Source: Sesamum alatum | Taxonomy: Eukaryota > Streptophyta > Magnoliopsida > Lamiales > Pedaliaceae | Assembly: GCA_034509735.1 (NCBI GenBank) | Contig: JACGWO010000011.1 | Location: forward strand, 17,397,573-17,461,572 | Length of the DNA stretch: 64,000 nucleotides | Direction of reading: 5' to 3' | In this document: one piece after another, positions 24,501-36,500 of the stretch | Layout of the letters: the number at the start of each line of letters is the position of its first letter | Position numbering within the stretch: the stretch's first letter is position 1 | Program-made: the position numbers and the translations under genes | Notes under the pieces: model-generated | The model's input: the letters and a program-made list of their open reading frames with translations, nothing else | The model's database searches: none | What the model was told of the DNA's origin: nothing

Positions 24501-27500
24501 CATAGTTGAAGTTCTGTGATACTTTTTACCTTAGACAATTTAGATAAAAATTCTATACAAGTTACGAGAGTTGCCTAATTATGTGTTTCCTGTATTAACT
24601 GCATCTGAACTTGTCATGTAAGGCACATCTCTCTCCCCTTTCACCTACTATCCCCATGCTTCTCCACAACACAAGTAGCTTGAGATAGCAATCAAAAGGC
24701 AGAACTAACAATTCAAGGGGAACTCCTTGTGAACACTTTGTGAGATTGTTTTCATACATTGTACTAACAAGGATGTGCTTTATAACTTACAAATATTTCC
24801 CCAAGAATAACCACAAGTACTCATTTTAGAATCAAGGTTACAAACTGGCCATCAATTTTTGTAAAATGACATGCCAACATTCACATTCCCGCCTGCAGCA
24901 TACTCAGGCACAAATATTTATGTTATAAACACATCTTGCTTTGTATTAGAATGATACTACCAACTCAAAACAAGTCTGACTCTCCCATATCCAATGAATC
25001 AAATCTTACAAACGGGCACAACATCTCATGTAACCATCTACCAGCAGAGGAACAAGTAGAGAGATAGAGAACAACAATTCAAGGAGCATAGCTAAAATCA
25101 GACACAACGTCAATACACTACCCGTGAGGAATCTCCCAAGTACTCATGCCACGTGATGAAAATGAAGCTATGTGATCGCTGTAATCGATGCCGCCAACAC
25201 CAATAACATCACTTTGATCTGCAGGGTTGTTCAAAGTTCCATAAAGTGGTCCATCATTTCCAATTGCTGATACCATGATGATATTATTAGCTGTTATTTC
25301 CCAGACCTAATAAAAGGAGGGAAGAAAACATAACACATTTTAGTCAGTATGATAACAATAAGCTTCCAGTTTCTGATTATAATTTATTCTTATCATGATC
25401 TACATCAAGACGCATGGGTCTTAAAGAACAAGTATATACATGAAATCAGGTAATCAGATTTCAGATGACGTTAGTCAGTCTCATAGGTTTTAACTACACC
25501 AATAATATACAATAAATCCAGATTGCAAAAAGATATTATATTAAGTAAGTATTATGCAAAGAGGAATGAACTAAAAAGTTTCAATAGATAAATAGGGAAC
25601 ATTTCCTAGTACTCCACGAGGAGAAAAAACTAGAGATCTTTGCATGCAAATACATGTTTTTTTGTGGATTTGATGTGTTACAAGGTGCAAACTTTTCCCT
25701 CACAGATAAGCTGTTTATTCATTGGAAACCCTTCCTTAGCTCCACACAAACCACTCATTAACAAGGGAATGCAAGTTGTACACTCTTCTGTATAAACTCG
25801 TACTCTATAAATGTACTTTACATTCCATATGTAGAAAAGGTGTTACATTCCTCCTCATGGATAAACTCTTTATTGATGGTCCAGCCTTCCACGCCCTTCC
25901 ACACTAATCCTCCAGAATTAAATCCATTGATCAAAGTAATTAAAATAAGAAATAAACAAAGGAAAAACCAAAAGCAATCGAATCGAAGTGGGCTTTTACA
26001 ACTAGTACAGTTAACAAAATAAAACATTGGGCCTGCATGCAACAGCAGGCTCCCCTGATATAACCAACGAATGGAAGGACAAAAGCTTCTTGGTCCTCTC
26101 AGTCAAGAATTTAGTTTCCACAATGGACCAAATGGGCATTTTGAGTAGGCAACTTCCCTTTTGCTGGAACTTCAACTTAATAATAAGGTAAAAGCCTGGT
26201 AAGGCATTAACTGCTACACGGATGACTAGAAATTACAAGTGAATCAGGCTTGCAAGATACCTAATTAGCAATATATGGAATTTAGCTTTATTCAAAAAGA
26301 ACTATTACAAGATATATTAGAAGATATTGTAGGATTTATGCATATCTCATACGATTGTTATATTTGGCAGATTGCTTGTTGATTTAAAATTATCCCAAGT
26401 GCCATCTCTATATATTAGAGATTGGTTTTCTCCAGTAATACACATCATTTTTTGTTCATTTTCACATGGTATCATGCAGGACGAGAGGAAAATAGATATC
26501 TACATATCTATAAATATATATTTGTTTATTACCAAAAAAAAAAAAATAAGAGAGGAAACCGGGTACAAAACCCATAATTATGCAAAACACCTTCAACCAA
26601 GACCGTGGACAACCAGCCACCCACTAATTGCCCAGACCCACCCACCCCCATCCCCACACCGTTATTTTCTCACCCATCCATCATCTCTCCACTGATCGCC
26701 GTCTCGCCACAGTTAGTTTCCCCTTTTGGGCATTTGACCAGCAACCACCTCCGCTCGCACCCCTGTTTTGCGACTCAAATTGCTAGTCTCTTCACAATGT
26801 GTGAAGTCCCACTTCCTTGTCTTCAATTTCTCAAAGGTTGTTTCCATTATAGTTTGGGTGTTTCTCAGTCTACAATGTCGTTGATTGTGTGACCTGGCTA
26901 TATTTGATTAATTTTTGTCAAGGGATCTTACTCTTATTTGTTGTTTGGTGTGTCTCCCTTTTACAATGACATCCAATTCTGACCATAGAAGTGCTCTTGT
27001 ACAACCGTGAATTAAATAGCACAAATACATGCGCTGGTCCCAAGCTCCTCAATTGTTTCTTGGTTTTCATAACACACCTGCCTATATTCTGTCTAGTCCA
27101 TCAGACTCTAAAGATTCTAATTATGCTACATGGTAACAAGTTGATATTCTGTTATGACTTGGCTACTAAATAGTATGGAGGAATCTGTTAGTGCTAATGT
27201 CATGTTCTTTAAATTCTGCAAAGAAGATGTTGGACACATTACACGACATGTATTCTCACGTTAAGAATGTTTCTTGGGTATTTTAGTGGTATAGGCTTTT
27301 TTCCCTAAAGCAAGATGGCTGCAAAGTGATTATTTTGCCTCACCCAATAGAGCAACTGATGAGAATTTGTTACGTCACCTATTAAGTTGTGATGCGTAAA
27401 CTAGGAAGTTTCAGTGGGAAGAATTTCTGGCAGCCTAATTCTTGTCAGGCCTTGATAGCAGTCTTCAACATGTTTGGGACATTACTTGGCGGTGACACTA

Positions 27501-30500
27501 TCCTTACCTAGTCCAACACCTTATCCCGGCTTCTTTGTGTTGTCGCTAGGTCCTTTGCTACTGCCACTGAGTCTATTCGTGGTCATGATCCCAGATCCTT
27601 TGTGTTGCTGCTAGGTCTTTTGCCACTGACACTGAGTCTATTCGTCGTCATGAAGGGACGGAGTGACTACCACCACTAGCCATCGTTATCGCATGGTTGT
27701 TACTCTGAAGTACCAGACTGATGGAACAATTAACCAACATAAACTCATTTGTTTAGTAAGGATTGTTTAGTTTCATTACCAAAGGCCTATTTATAATTCT
27801 ATACTATATCAAATTGTGGAATTAGGTCATACATTTCAAACAATCCATTCTATCACGTCTTTTCATATAAAAGTCTATCACAAAATATCAAGTCTTTTCG
27901 TATAAAAACTATCACAAAACATTCTCATCCAAACATATATTCATTTTATCATGTCTTTTCGTATAAAAGACTATCTCGAAACATCCTAATCCAAACACCT
28001 GTTCATTCTATCATGTCTTTTTGTGCCAAGAGACTATCACAAGAATATAAATCCAAACATATTTTCATTCTATCAAATCTTTCCGTAAAAAAACCTATAG
28101 CAAAAATCCAAACATATTTTCATTCTATCACATCTTTTCGTAAGAAACCCTACCACAATATAATAATCCAAACATATTTCATTCTCACACAAGACCTAAT
28201 ACCTAAACAAAAACTCACAGGAAAATACTGAAAATTGAAAATTGAGAATGAAAACAAAACCAAACAGGTCTGTACATGTCACCCAAACTTAGGTTTGACT
28301 ATGTTGAGACATTTTCTCCCGTTGCTTGCATGAATTATATTCGGGTGCTTTTTTCCTTGGCAATTAATCAAAATTGGCCTCCTCTATCAGATGGACATGA
28401 AAAATGCATTCCCTTTTATGATCTCCATGAAACTGTGTTCATGGAGCAACCACCAATTATGTTGCTTGGGGGAGAATCACGAACTAGTGTGCAAACTACA
28501 AAAGCAATTCATGGTCTCAAAATCCTAAAACGCAGTTTGATAAGTTTATTCGAGTTATTTATGACTTTGGTTTTTCCCTGCCTAGCGCAGATCAATTCAA
28601 TCTTTGTATGAAATAAGTAGTTAGGAATTTTCATTCTGATGGTATATGTTGATGATATTTTGATTTCCAGAAGTGATATTGGATATATTGAAGACACTAA
28701 AGCATACTTAGGACTTTGAGATCATGATTTAGGATGGCCAAGGTACTTCTTGGGTATTGAAGTTGCTCACAGCAGGCATGCGATTTCTCTGTCTCAAAGA
28801 AATATGCCTGTGATCTTCACAGGATGTTGGTTTGCTGGGTGCTAAACCTGTGGACACTCCTGCAGACCAAAATCCTAATTTTTGGAATCATGATAATAAC
28901 TATTTAGAGGATAAGGCAAACTACAAATGGCTTAAAGGGAAGTTGATATATGTAACTGTGACTAACCTAAAATCTCCTTTGAGGTCGGCTTAGTTAGTTC
29001 GCTCATGAACAAGCCACAACCTATTTATTGAGAAGCTGCTCTTAGAATTCTGAAATGCATAAAGGGAGATCCTGGTAAAGGATTGTTATTAAAATGACAT
29101 GGACATGTCAAAATAGAAGATTGTTATTATGCAGACTATGTTGGTTCCAACAATGACTTGAAGTCTACTTTTGGGTAATGCACCTACGTTGGGGGGAATC
29201 TAATCACTTGGCGCAGTACGAAACAAGCTATAGTTGTTCGATCGAGTGCAGAAGTTGAATACAGGACCATGGCACACTATTTGTGAGATATTATGGTTGA
29301 AGAATCTGTTGAGAGAATTAGGATTCACACACGATGATCTTGTACCTATGTACTGAGACAATGTCGCAGCTATTCACATTGCTAGTACGGTTTTTCATGA
29401 GAGCACGAAACTCATTCAATTTAATTCTCACTTTGTGCCCGAGGGGTTCATGAGTGAAAAAGTTTGTGCTTCATTACTACTTCAGAGCAAAGAGTGGATC
29501 TTTTCACTAATCTTAGGGGCAAAACACTTTAGTAACTTGTGCAACAAGTCGGCATGATTGACATGTATGCTCCAACTTCAGGGGGAATGTTGGAAAATAT
29601 TAGAAGATAATGTAGGATTTGCGCATATCTACGAAGATTGACATATTTTGTAGCTTGTTTGTTGATTTGCAATTATCCCCAAGTCCGATCTCTATATATT
29701 AGAGATTGGTTTTCTCCAGTAATACACAACATCACTTTCTCTTTTCTATTTCCACAAGAACAAATCACATATCTGGAATTTCCTTTCGAGTATGTTTGGC
29801 TGGGGTGAAAAGTGGAAGTATAAAAGACGGAGAAGTAAAACGGGATGTAAAAGAAAAAGTTTAGTATTTGGTTTGGGGGAAGAGATAGAGGGAAAGTAAA
29901 ACAGGATGTATATGAAACCCCTCAAGAGTCCAATTTTGTATCGGTACGAAATTGGGCGAAAAAGTGGAAGTATAAGGCCAAAAAGACAAAAAAAAGTACA
30001 TATTTTATTTTTATTTACTCTATTGCCTATATATATATATATATATATTTCCCTCCAATTCTTTATTTGACGGCATTGGTAATAATTTTTATTTTATTGA
30101 AACTGAATAGTTTAGAATAAATGAACAATTTTCATTTTGATGAATATTTTTATTAATAAAAAATATTCTTGTTCTTGTTTGATAAATATTTTTATTAACA
30201 AGGTTTTTAAATCTTTGATATACTAAAATTAGATTAGTGTAATATTAACTTGTTTATAATCTAATACAAATGAAGAGAAAGTGTTAAACAGTAAAATTGC
30301 AAAAATTAGTCTTATCTTCTCAATCTATTTTTCTCATACCAAATAAGGGGAAGTATTTGAGATTTACTCCCCTTCCAATCATACCAAACAACTTGAAGGA
30401 AAATTATTATTCTCTCCCCCCCCCCCCCCCCCCTTTCACTTCCCCTCCCCTTTTCACTAACCTTTTCCTTTCATTTGAACCAAACGAACCCTTAATATAT

Positions 30501-33500
30501 TTCCATTAGCCCTTTATTTCAGAGAAGCCTAAGTTCTTGACAATAAGCTTAGAAACAATGCAGCTAAATGTTCTCTGTAAGATGCACTGACTAAAGGGCA
30601 AATACCCAGTGAATAAACATTAATTGGACAAATTGAGGCAAAAAGGGAAGTGAGGAAGACAAGAACAGCACACAATTCGAGCTCAAAGTGAAATGCAAGA
30701 AAGTGAAAAAATTGCTGACATAGAGCCAAAAGCCATAGTTTCACCTTCTCGACAAATGGAAGATCCAGATAATCAGGTCCACCTATGCTCAAATTCAGCA
30801 CGTCCATCTTGGTTGCAATAGCATAATTGAATGCATCAAGAAACCATGATGTGTATGAAACCTGCAATGAGCTGAAAAGAATTTTCTCATAAACTTCTTA
30901 AATACATTTCTGATAATAGGAGAAAAACAAAACATATGTAGATGAAGTAATAGATAAAAAAGAAAGATGTACAGAAGAAATAATAGGAAGAAAAGAAAAC
31001 ATGTTTAGAAGAATACTAAGAACATGATTAGAAATAGATACATTTACACCTATAAACCCTCGGCACTAGGGATGGTTCCTTAGCTAAATCGGTTAAATTA
31101 ATTATAAAAAATTCTGTGCACTCACTTCATTGAAAGAGGTTTGTGCACAGCAAATATTAACCAATGTAGTGCAATTGATGAATAAGATCGACACAACCAA
31201 AAGGCTGGTTTACCATAATGAATGACACGGCAGAGCAAAGAACACTTCATTCAACGAATTGGGCACTTCAACATTTAAACGTTTGCCTTAATGCTAAAAC
31301 AATGACACACAATCCTGCCTATGTTAAGATGTGATCATCGCCAATGACAATTACATACTTTAGCACACTAAGAAAGATAGTATTCACTCTTCCATATCAA
31401 ACATGGAGCCAACCAAAGAAGATAATTACTAACAGAAAATGATCCCGAAAACGTAAAGAGGATCCAAAGGTAGCAGTCTTGAGACCTATGGTTTTCTTTG
31501 GAATAAGATTGGTGGGAGTAGAACTCTACTAAACATCGCTAAAGGCAAAATTAAAAAATGACATGATTATAAATCTAAATTGTGTATGGTTGTTTGAAAT
31601 TCTTTGGTTTACACTTACCTAAACATATATTGTTCTCGATATTTGATTGTGACATTAATTTTTTTTTAAGTAAAATTGACATACAAAATGATAATTGCTT
31701 TTTCTATAATTACAAAGTATAACATTTATACCCCTTTGCATTTGTATTTATTACAAGTACACCCCGTCAATGGATGTCCAAACCCCAAAGGTATTTTTGC
31801 CTATAAAGAATTCAAACAATAGTTGACGGGCAAAGTAGGAAATGTATGATTTTGGACTAGTGGCATTTTTGTTGGCTGTCACCACTGTAAGGGGGAGTAG
31901 GTAGACATTCTAAATGTCGAAAGGTGACATGACAGAAGTTTGGATACTCCGATGGAAGGTTTTGGGAGTTGGGACGTATCTGAGGAGAGGATTGTAATAA
32001 ACCTTATATCTATACTGAGCAAACAAAATATAATTTGACTAAATGTCAATTCTATTTGAATAGAATTGAAGACTCATTTTACTCTACAACAAACTTTAGA
32101 ACTCTTGGGGACTCTATGTCAAAATTATAGTACAATTCAGTTGCAAAACAGCTCAAATAAGTTGATTGGGCACAGCTCTGATGCTATAGTCACCACTATC
32201 AGCCTAAGCCAGCAGCAGTTTATACACATACAATAAGCATTACCTGAGCATCAGTAAACACCCGAAAGGCATATATCTCAGTGTCAGGAGCAAAGCCAAG
32301 ACACTCTGCATCTTGACCAGCAATAACACCAGCGACAAATGTCCCGTGTCCAAGATTGTCATTTAGTGTATCTTCATTGGTCCAGTTAGTGCGTTCCTGA
32401 TAATTGTTCAGCCAATATCAACAACTAAACCAGAACGAAAAGAAAAGAAGGGAACTGCCTCATGACAGAATTCCTCCCCTCGGCCAAAAGTTACCTTGAT
32501 ATTACGAAAATGTGGGTGATTTGCACGAATCCCAGTATCAAAGATAGCCATTTTTACTTTTGCACCAGTATAGCCTTTCGACCAGAGAGCATCTGCTCCA
32601 AACAAGGAGGTAACTTGAGATTTCTGCAACAATGGAGCAGAACTGTGATGGGGAATAAGTTCACGAGGGAAGTGGAAAATCACATCAAATGAAGGCATTA
32701 ACCAATTAGAAATTCTGAAGTTAGATAAATTGGTTTCAGTAATACAATATCTGACCCATTTACTGCACAGAGTTACAAGAGAAGTACTACAAACCTAACA
32801 AAGTTAACGCACACGAAGGAAGAACCACACAAATGATAAAGGAGAACAACCTTTTCCTGACCGGGCCAGACATATCTTATACTATTTAACAGAAAAGTAG
32901 AACTTTCATAATCATTATAACTCTTTTAGAAAGGAAAAATAGTTGCCACAATGTTTCATTTTCATCATCTCTTTGCTAGAATACCATAAAGAAATTCCAG
33001 TTCAAAGCATATGTACAAATCATAAGATTTAAGCAGACAACAAAAACGCAAGTAACAGTGGCCAAATTCACCAGCTAAACTAAAAGAAAATGAGGATTTC
33101 CTAGATACATAGGTGTAACATATCAATTTGCTCCTCAAACCATCCGTCAACGATCAATTCTTTCAAAATTCAAGATTCCAAATTAATGAATAACATCCAA
33201 GTCACTTAGTGCAAAGAACAAAAATCTTGTTAGAAGCAAACCGGTGCTCTTTCATGTGATGTGGCAGTATAGACTAGTTAGAGGTTAGAACAAGCTTTTG
33301 CAATTCCTTTTCATTTTGATACAGAGGATAGAATCAGCTCCATTACTCTTCTTAAGAGAGTTGTAGTTAGTGCAATGATAGCCTTGTTTTCCTTGTATAG
33401 TTGGGGAAAGTCATAGTAGGAAATTAGAAGCATATGCTATAGGTTGAGCTCTCCTACAAGAACAACATCTATGAGGCAAACGAGTAGACTGCCATGTTAG

Positions 33501-36500
33501 TTTAGAATCTCTTAAGTTTCTTTCATGAGTTTAAGAATTGATGGTATTCTGGCAATTTTCGAGATTTATCATCAATCCCTAGCAAGAATTTATAATAACA
33601 TTTCAGTTTAATTTTTAGTATTTAGCCAACTAGGAATAAGTGTTTGCGATATCTCTGTGCAATACCTGTATCGTCTTCTTATCTTGATGGGGTGAATAGT
33701 ATACTGTGCTCTCAAACTTAAGGATAAATCTTTTCTCTGGGCTACAACTCTTCATCTTTCTATCAGTTCTAGCACTATTATTATTTCATATTATCATAAA
33801 TTCACTATATATAAAGCTTTCTTTAGCTCATAACCTTTTCAAGGGAAGAGGCCTTTGAAAGTCACTATTCACAAATTCCATCACAGAACTATTTCTTGGC
33901 TATTTGGCTCTAAATCCAGACTTCCTTCTGCACATCCTTAGGCCTTTCTTTCTCCATTACTATTTCCGGATTTAGACCTTTTAGTATGAAAATTGTTCCC
34001 CTAAGTTCAGCCGCTCAAATTGAGTACTCAACAAAATTCATCATTGGGCGTATTGACAAAATGCTTGTACTACATATATGTCTAGTAACATTGTCTTGCA
34101 AGCTTAAATCAAAAACATCAAGTAACACCAATCATAATGATTATGAAACATCTAATGCTAATTAAACTAAAACTGTAAGAAGCACAATACCATTGTAGAG
34201 GCTTTTGAAGCTTCAATTGTTCAATAAGCAAATGGTATTACACCACAAAAGTTTGAAACATATGGATATCCACACACAACATAAATAGTTAGAAGGGTTA
34301 ATTAAAAGTCTGTAATCTAAATCGTATGTGCAACTCATGTCAACTGATATTTCTTACTGAAGAAAAGGGAAACTTCATCAACACAATGGGGGTAACCCTC
34401 GACAACTAGTGACAACAACAGAAACCAAAATTTATCTTGGTAAACAGAGGTTTGATGTGAAAGTTACTACTGATTACCTCTGATATAGATAAAGCTCAGG
34501 AGGTCTTATGCCAGATGAAACCTCCTTTAGATGGTATGTGAAAAATGAGTGCAATGTCGTGTTGTCTAATCAGAAATGATGAATCCACAAAGTTTCATGT
34601 GATTGGTGCAAAGAAGCATGTGTCTGGAGGAATGGGGAAGTTCTACTGTGTGACTGTGATCATAATTTCCAATGCTTAAGGATATTATGATTAATGAAAG
34701 GCAGGGAAGCTCCACAAATACCAGATGGAGTGGAGTCGTAGTCAATATCTTAAGTCCGCAAAGGTAGTTAAAGTTTCATGCCAAGACAATCGGATGTTGA
34801 AAGAGAAAACCTTCATAAGACCATCAACGAAGACAAGAAAGAAAGGTCCTTCGTTGGAGGCAAATCGAGGCACATCTATCTTGCATACCAATTTGGTTCT
34901 ATCAACTTCAATTTTAAATAGGTCCTGGTCATTTTGAATTCAGTTGCTACAGGCGCAATGCCGATCCGTATTTACTATTAGCTCTGGAAGTAATAATGAT
35001 TAATAATAAGTTCAATCACACCAGATTTCAAACTAGAGTTCATTGTGACAGACAGATGGGTCCCATAATGATGAACACAACAAGTGCTGATTTGAAATAG
35101 GAGGAAGGTCACTGCTTTTCAATGATGTTACATTGAGATAGAAAAGCAATATCGTTTACATTTAAGATAAATAGACAAGAAGACATGTGATATTTAGCCA
35201 CCAAAGCTGTTTCTAAGCTTCCAAGTAAAGCCAAGCAGCTCCCTTGTGTTAAAATTCAATACTCTTCAACTCCAATATACAGGACAAATTTTTTATAACT
35301 TTTAAACTATGTTGTTTTTTCAAATTTTGGCGTTAGTCTTTTTTAACCTCATGGTTTCTAACAATTTTGGACCTCACACTATTAAATGCAATAATTTGAC
35401 ATTAAAGACAAACATATATAATAGTTGAAATTCCGGTCAAAATTAACCCATTAGAAAATAATCCAACTGCCGTGCCTTTCATCCAATTCACAAGGATGAA
35501 ATTAGGATATTTTTCAATGTCAGCAATTTGTGGAACATTTACTTGAGCAATCTGCAGCACAACTAGTTCCCAGCTAATTTGCAACAGCAAACAAAGTCAC
35601 CATTAACACTCTGTTAAATCAACATCAAATGAGATAATAAGTTTGCTGTGCAAACTCCTTCAACTCCAAACTCACTGGGTTTCCTACCAACTTTCTCGTT
35701 CAATAAAGATGGAAGGTTCTTGAGCTTTCTTCAAGCTTTCTTCCTTGATGAATGTTGACATGAAAGGGGTGCTTGACTTCATGGAAGATTCCCCAACCAC
35801 GATAAACATAAAAGGTAGACTGGTTAGGGGGAATTATCCACTCCTTGTCCACAAACTTGGTCCATTAGCCAACTAATAAGAAGTTCCATTGACCATTCTA
35901 GAAAGTTTTAGTAGCTTTTACCTCAGCCATCTTCAATGAAAAGACGAACTTGCAAGTTGTAAAGGAGATATCAAAGGACTATAATTCGTAAACGAAAAAT
36001 ACAAGAATAACCTACAACTTTTTCTTCTCAAACGCAGGTCGCGCATGGAGTATGAGCTCCGATGGACGAATTTTACCAGAAATATTGAACTTGGTACTTT
36101 TGAATGAGTTTTGAGTATAAATTGTCACATTATAATAGTCTGTTATCCAAATAGCACAAAATACATTACTCAAGGGTTAAAGTATTCTTCTACCCCCAAA
36201 TTACTAAAAAAAAGATGCTTAAGTGATGATCTATGATTTTCTGGTTACCTGACCTTTGCATGTGAGATTCAAAAGCCACATAGAACAACTTTCTTACAAC
36301 TAAATCACCCATGATCATCAGTATACTAGTGATCCCAAGTTATAAGACCTAATATGTTATTCAAGCAATAGATCATCCACCAAACTAGACTCAATAGGTA
36401 ATTTGCATAATTCACAAGGGTATGTGCTTGAGTGCATATTAAAACACATGGATTAGACGGTTTAAAGTAAAAGACTTTTACCGAACTTTTAACTCACTCA

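Larger units (their letters stand above)
26303..29756 (+). mobile_element. complete but decayed Ty1/copia element in S1P intron 4
   Basis: Short LTRs of about 165 bases at 26303-26466 and 29588-29756 share 'gattggttttctccagtaat' segments. The element is flanked by a perfect 5-bp target duplication, AGAAC at 26298-26302 and 29757-29761. The primer site after the 5' LTR is TGGTATCATGCAGG at 26467, close to the initiator-Met tRNA site used by many copia elements. A purine-rich tract 'cagggggaa' precedes the 3' LTR. Internal gag and RT/RNase H remnants run on the plus strand, so it is antisense to the S1P gene. The internal region is only about 3.1 kb, and most of the protease and integrase is missing. 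It is 3454 bases long including a further insertion at about 27763-28272. Confidence 0.93.

Noticed and set aside
27840..28190. Regularly repeated ~60-base units that might suggest a CRISPR-like array
   Set aside because: The units are contiguous, degenerate and without unique spacers, and the DNA is plant nuclear. It is a minisatellite.
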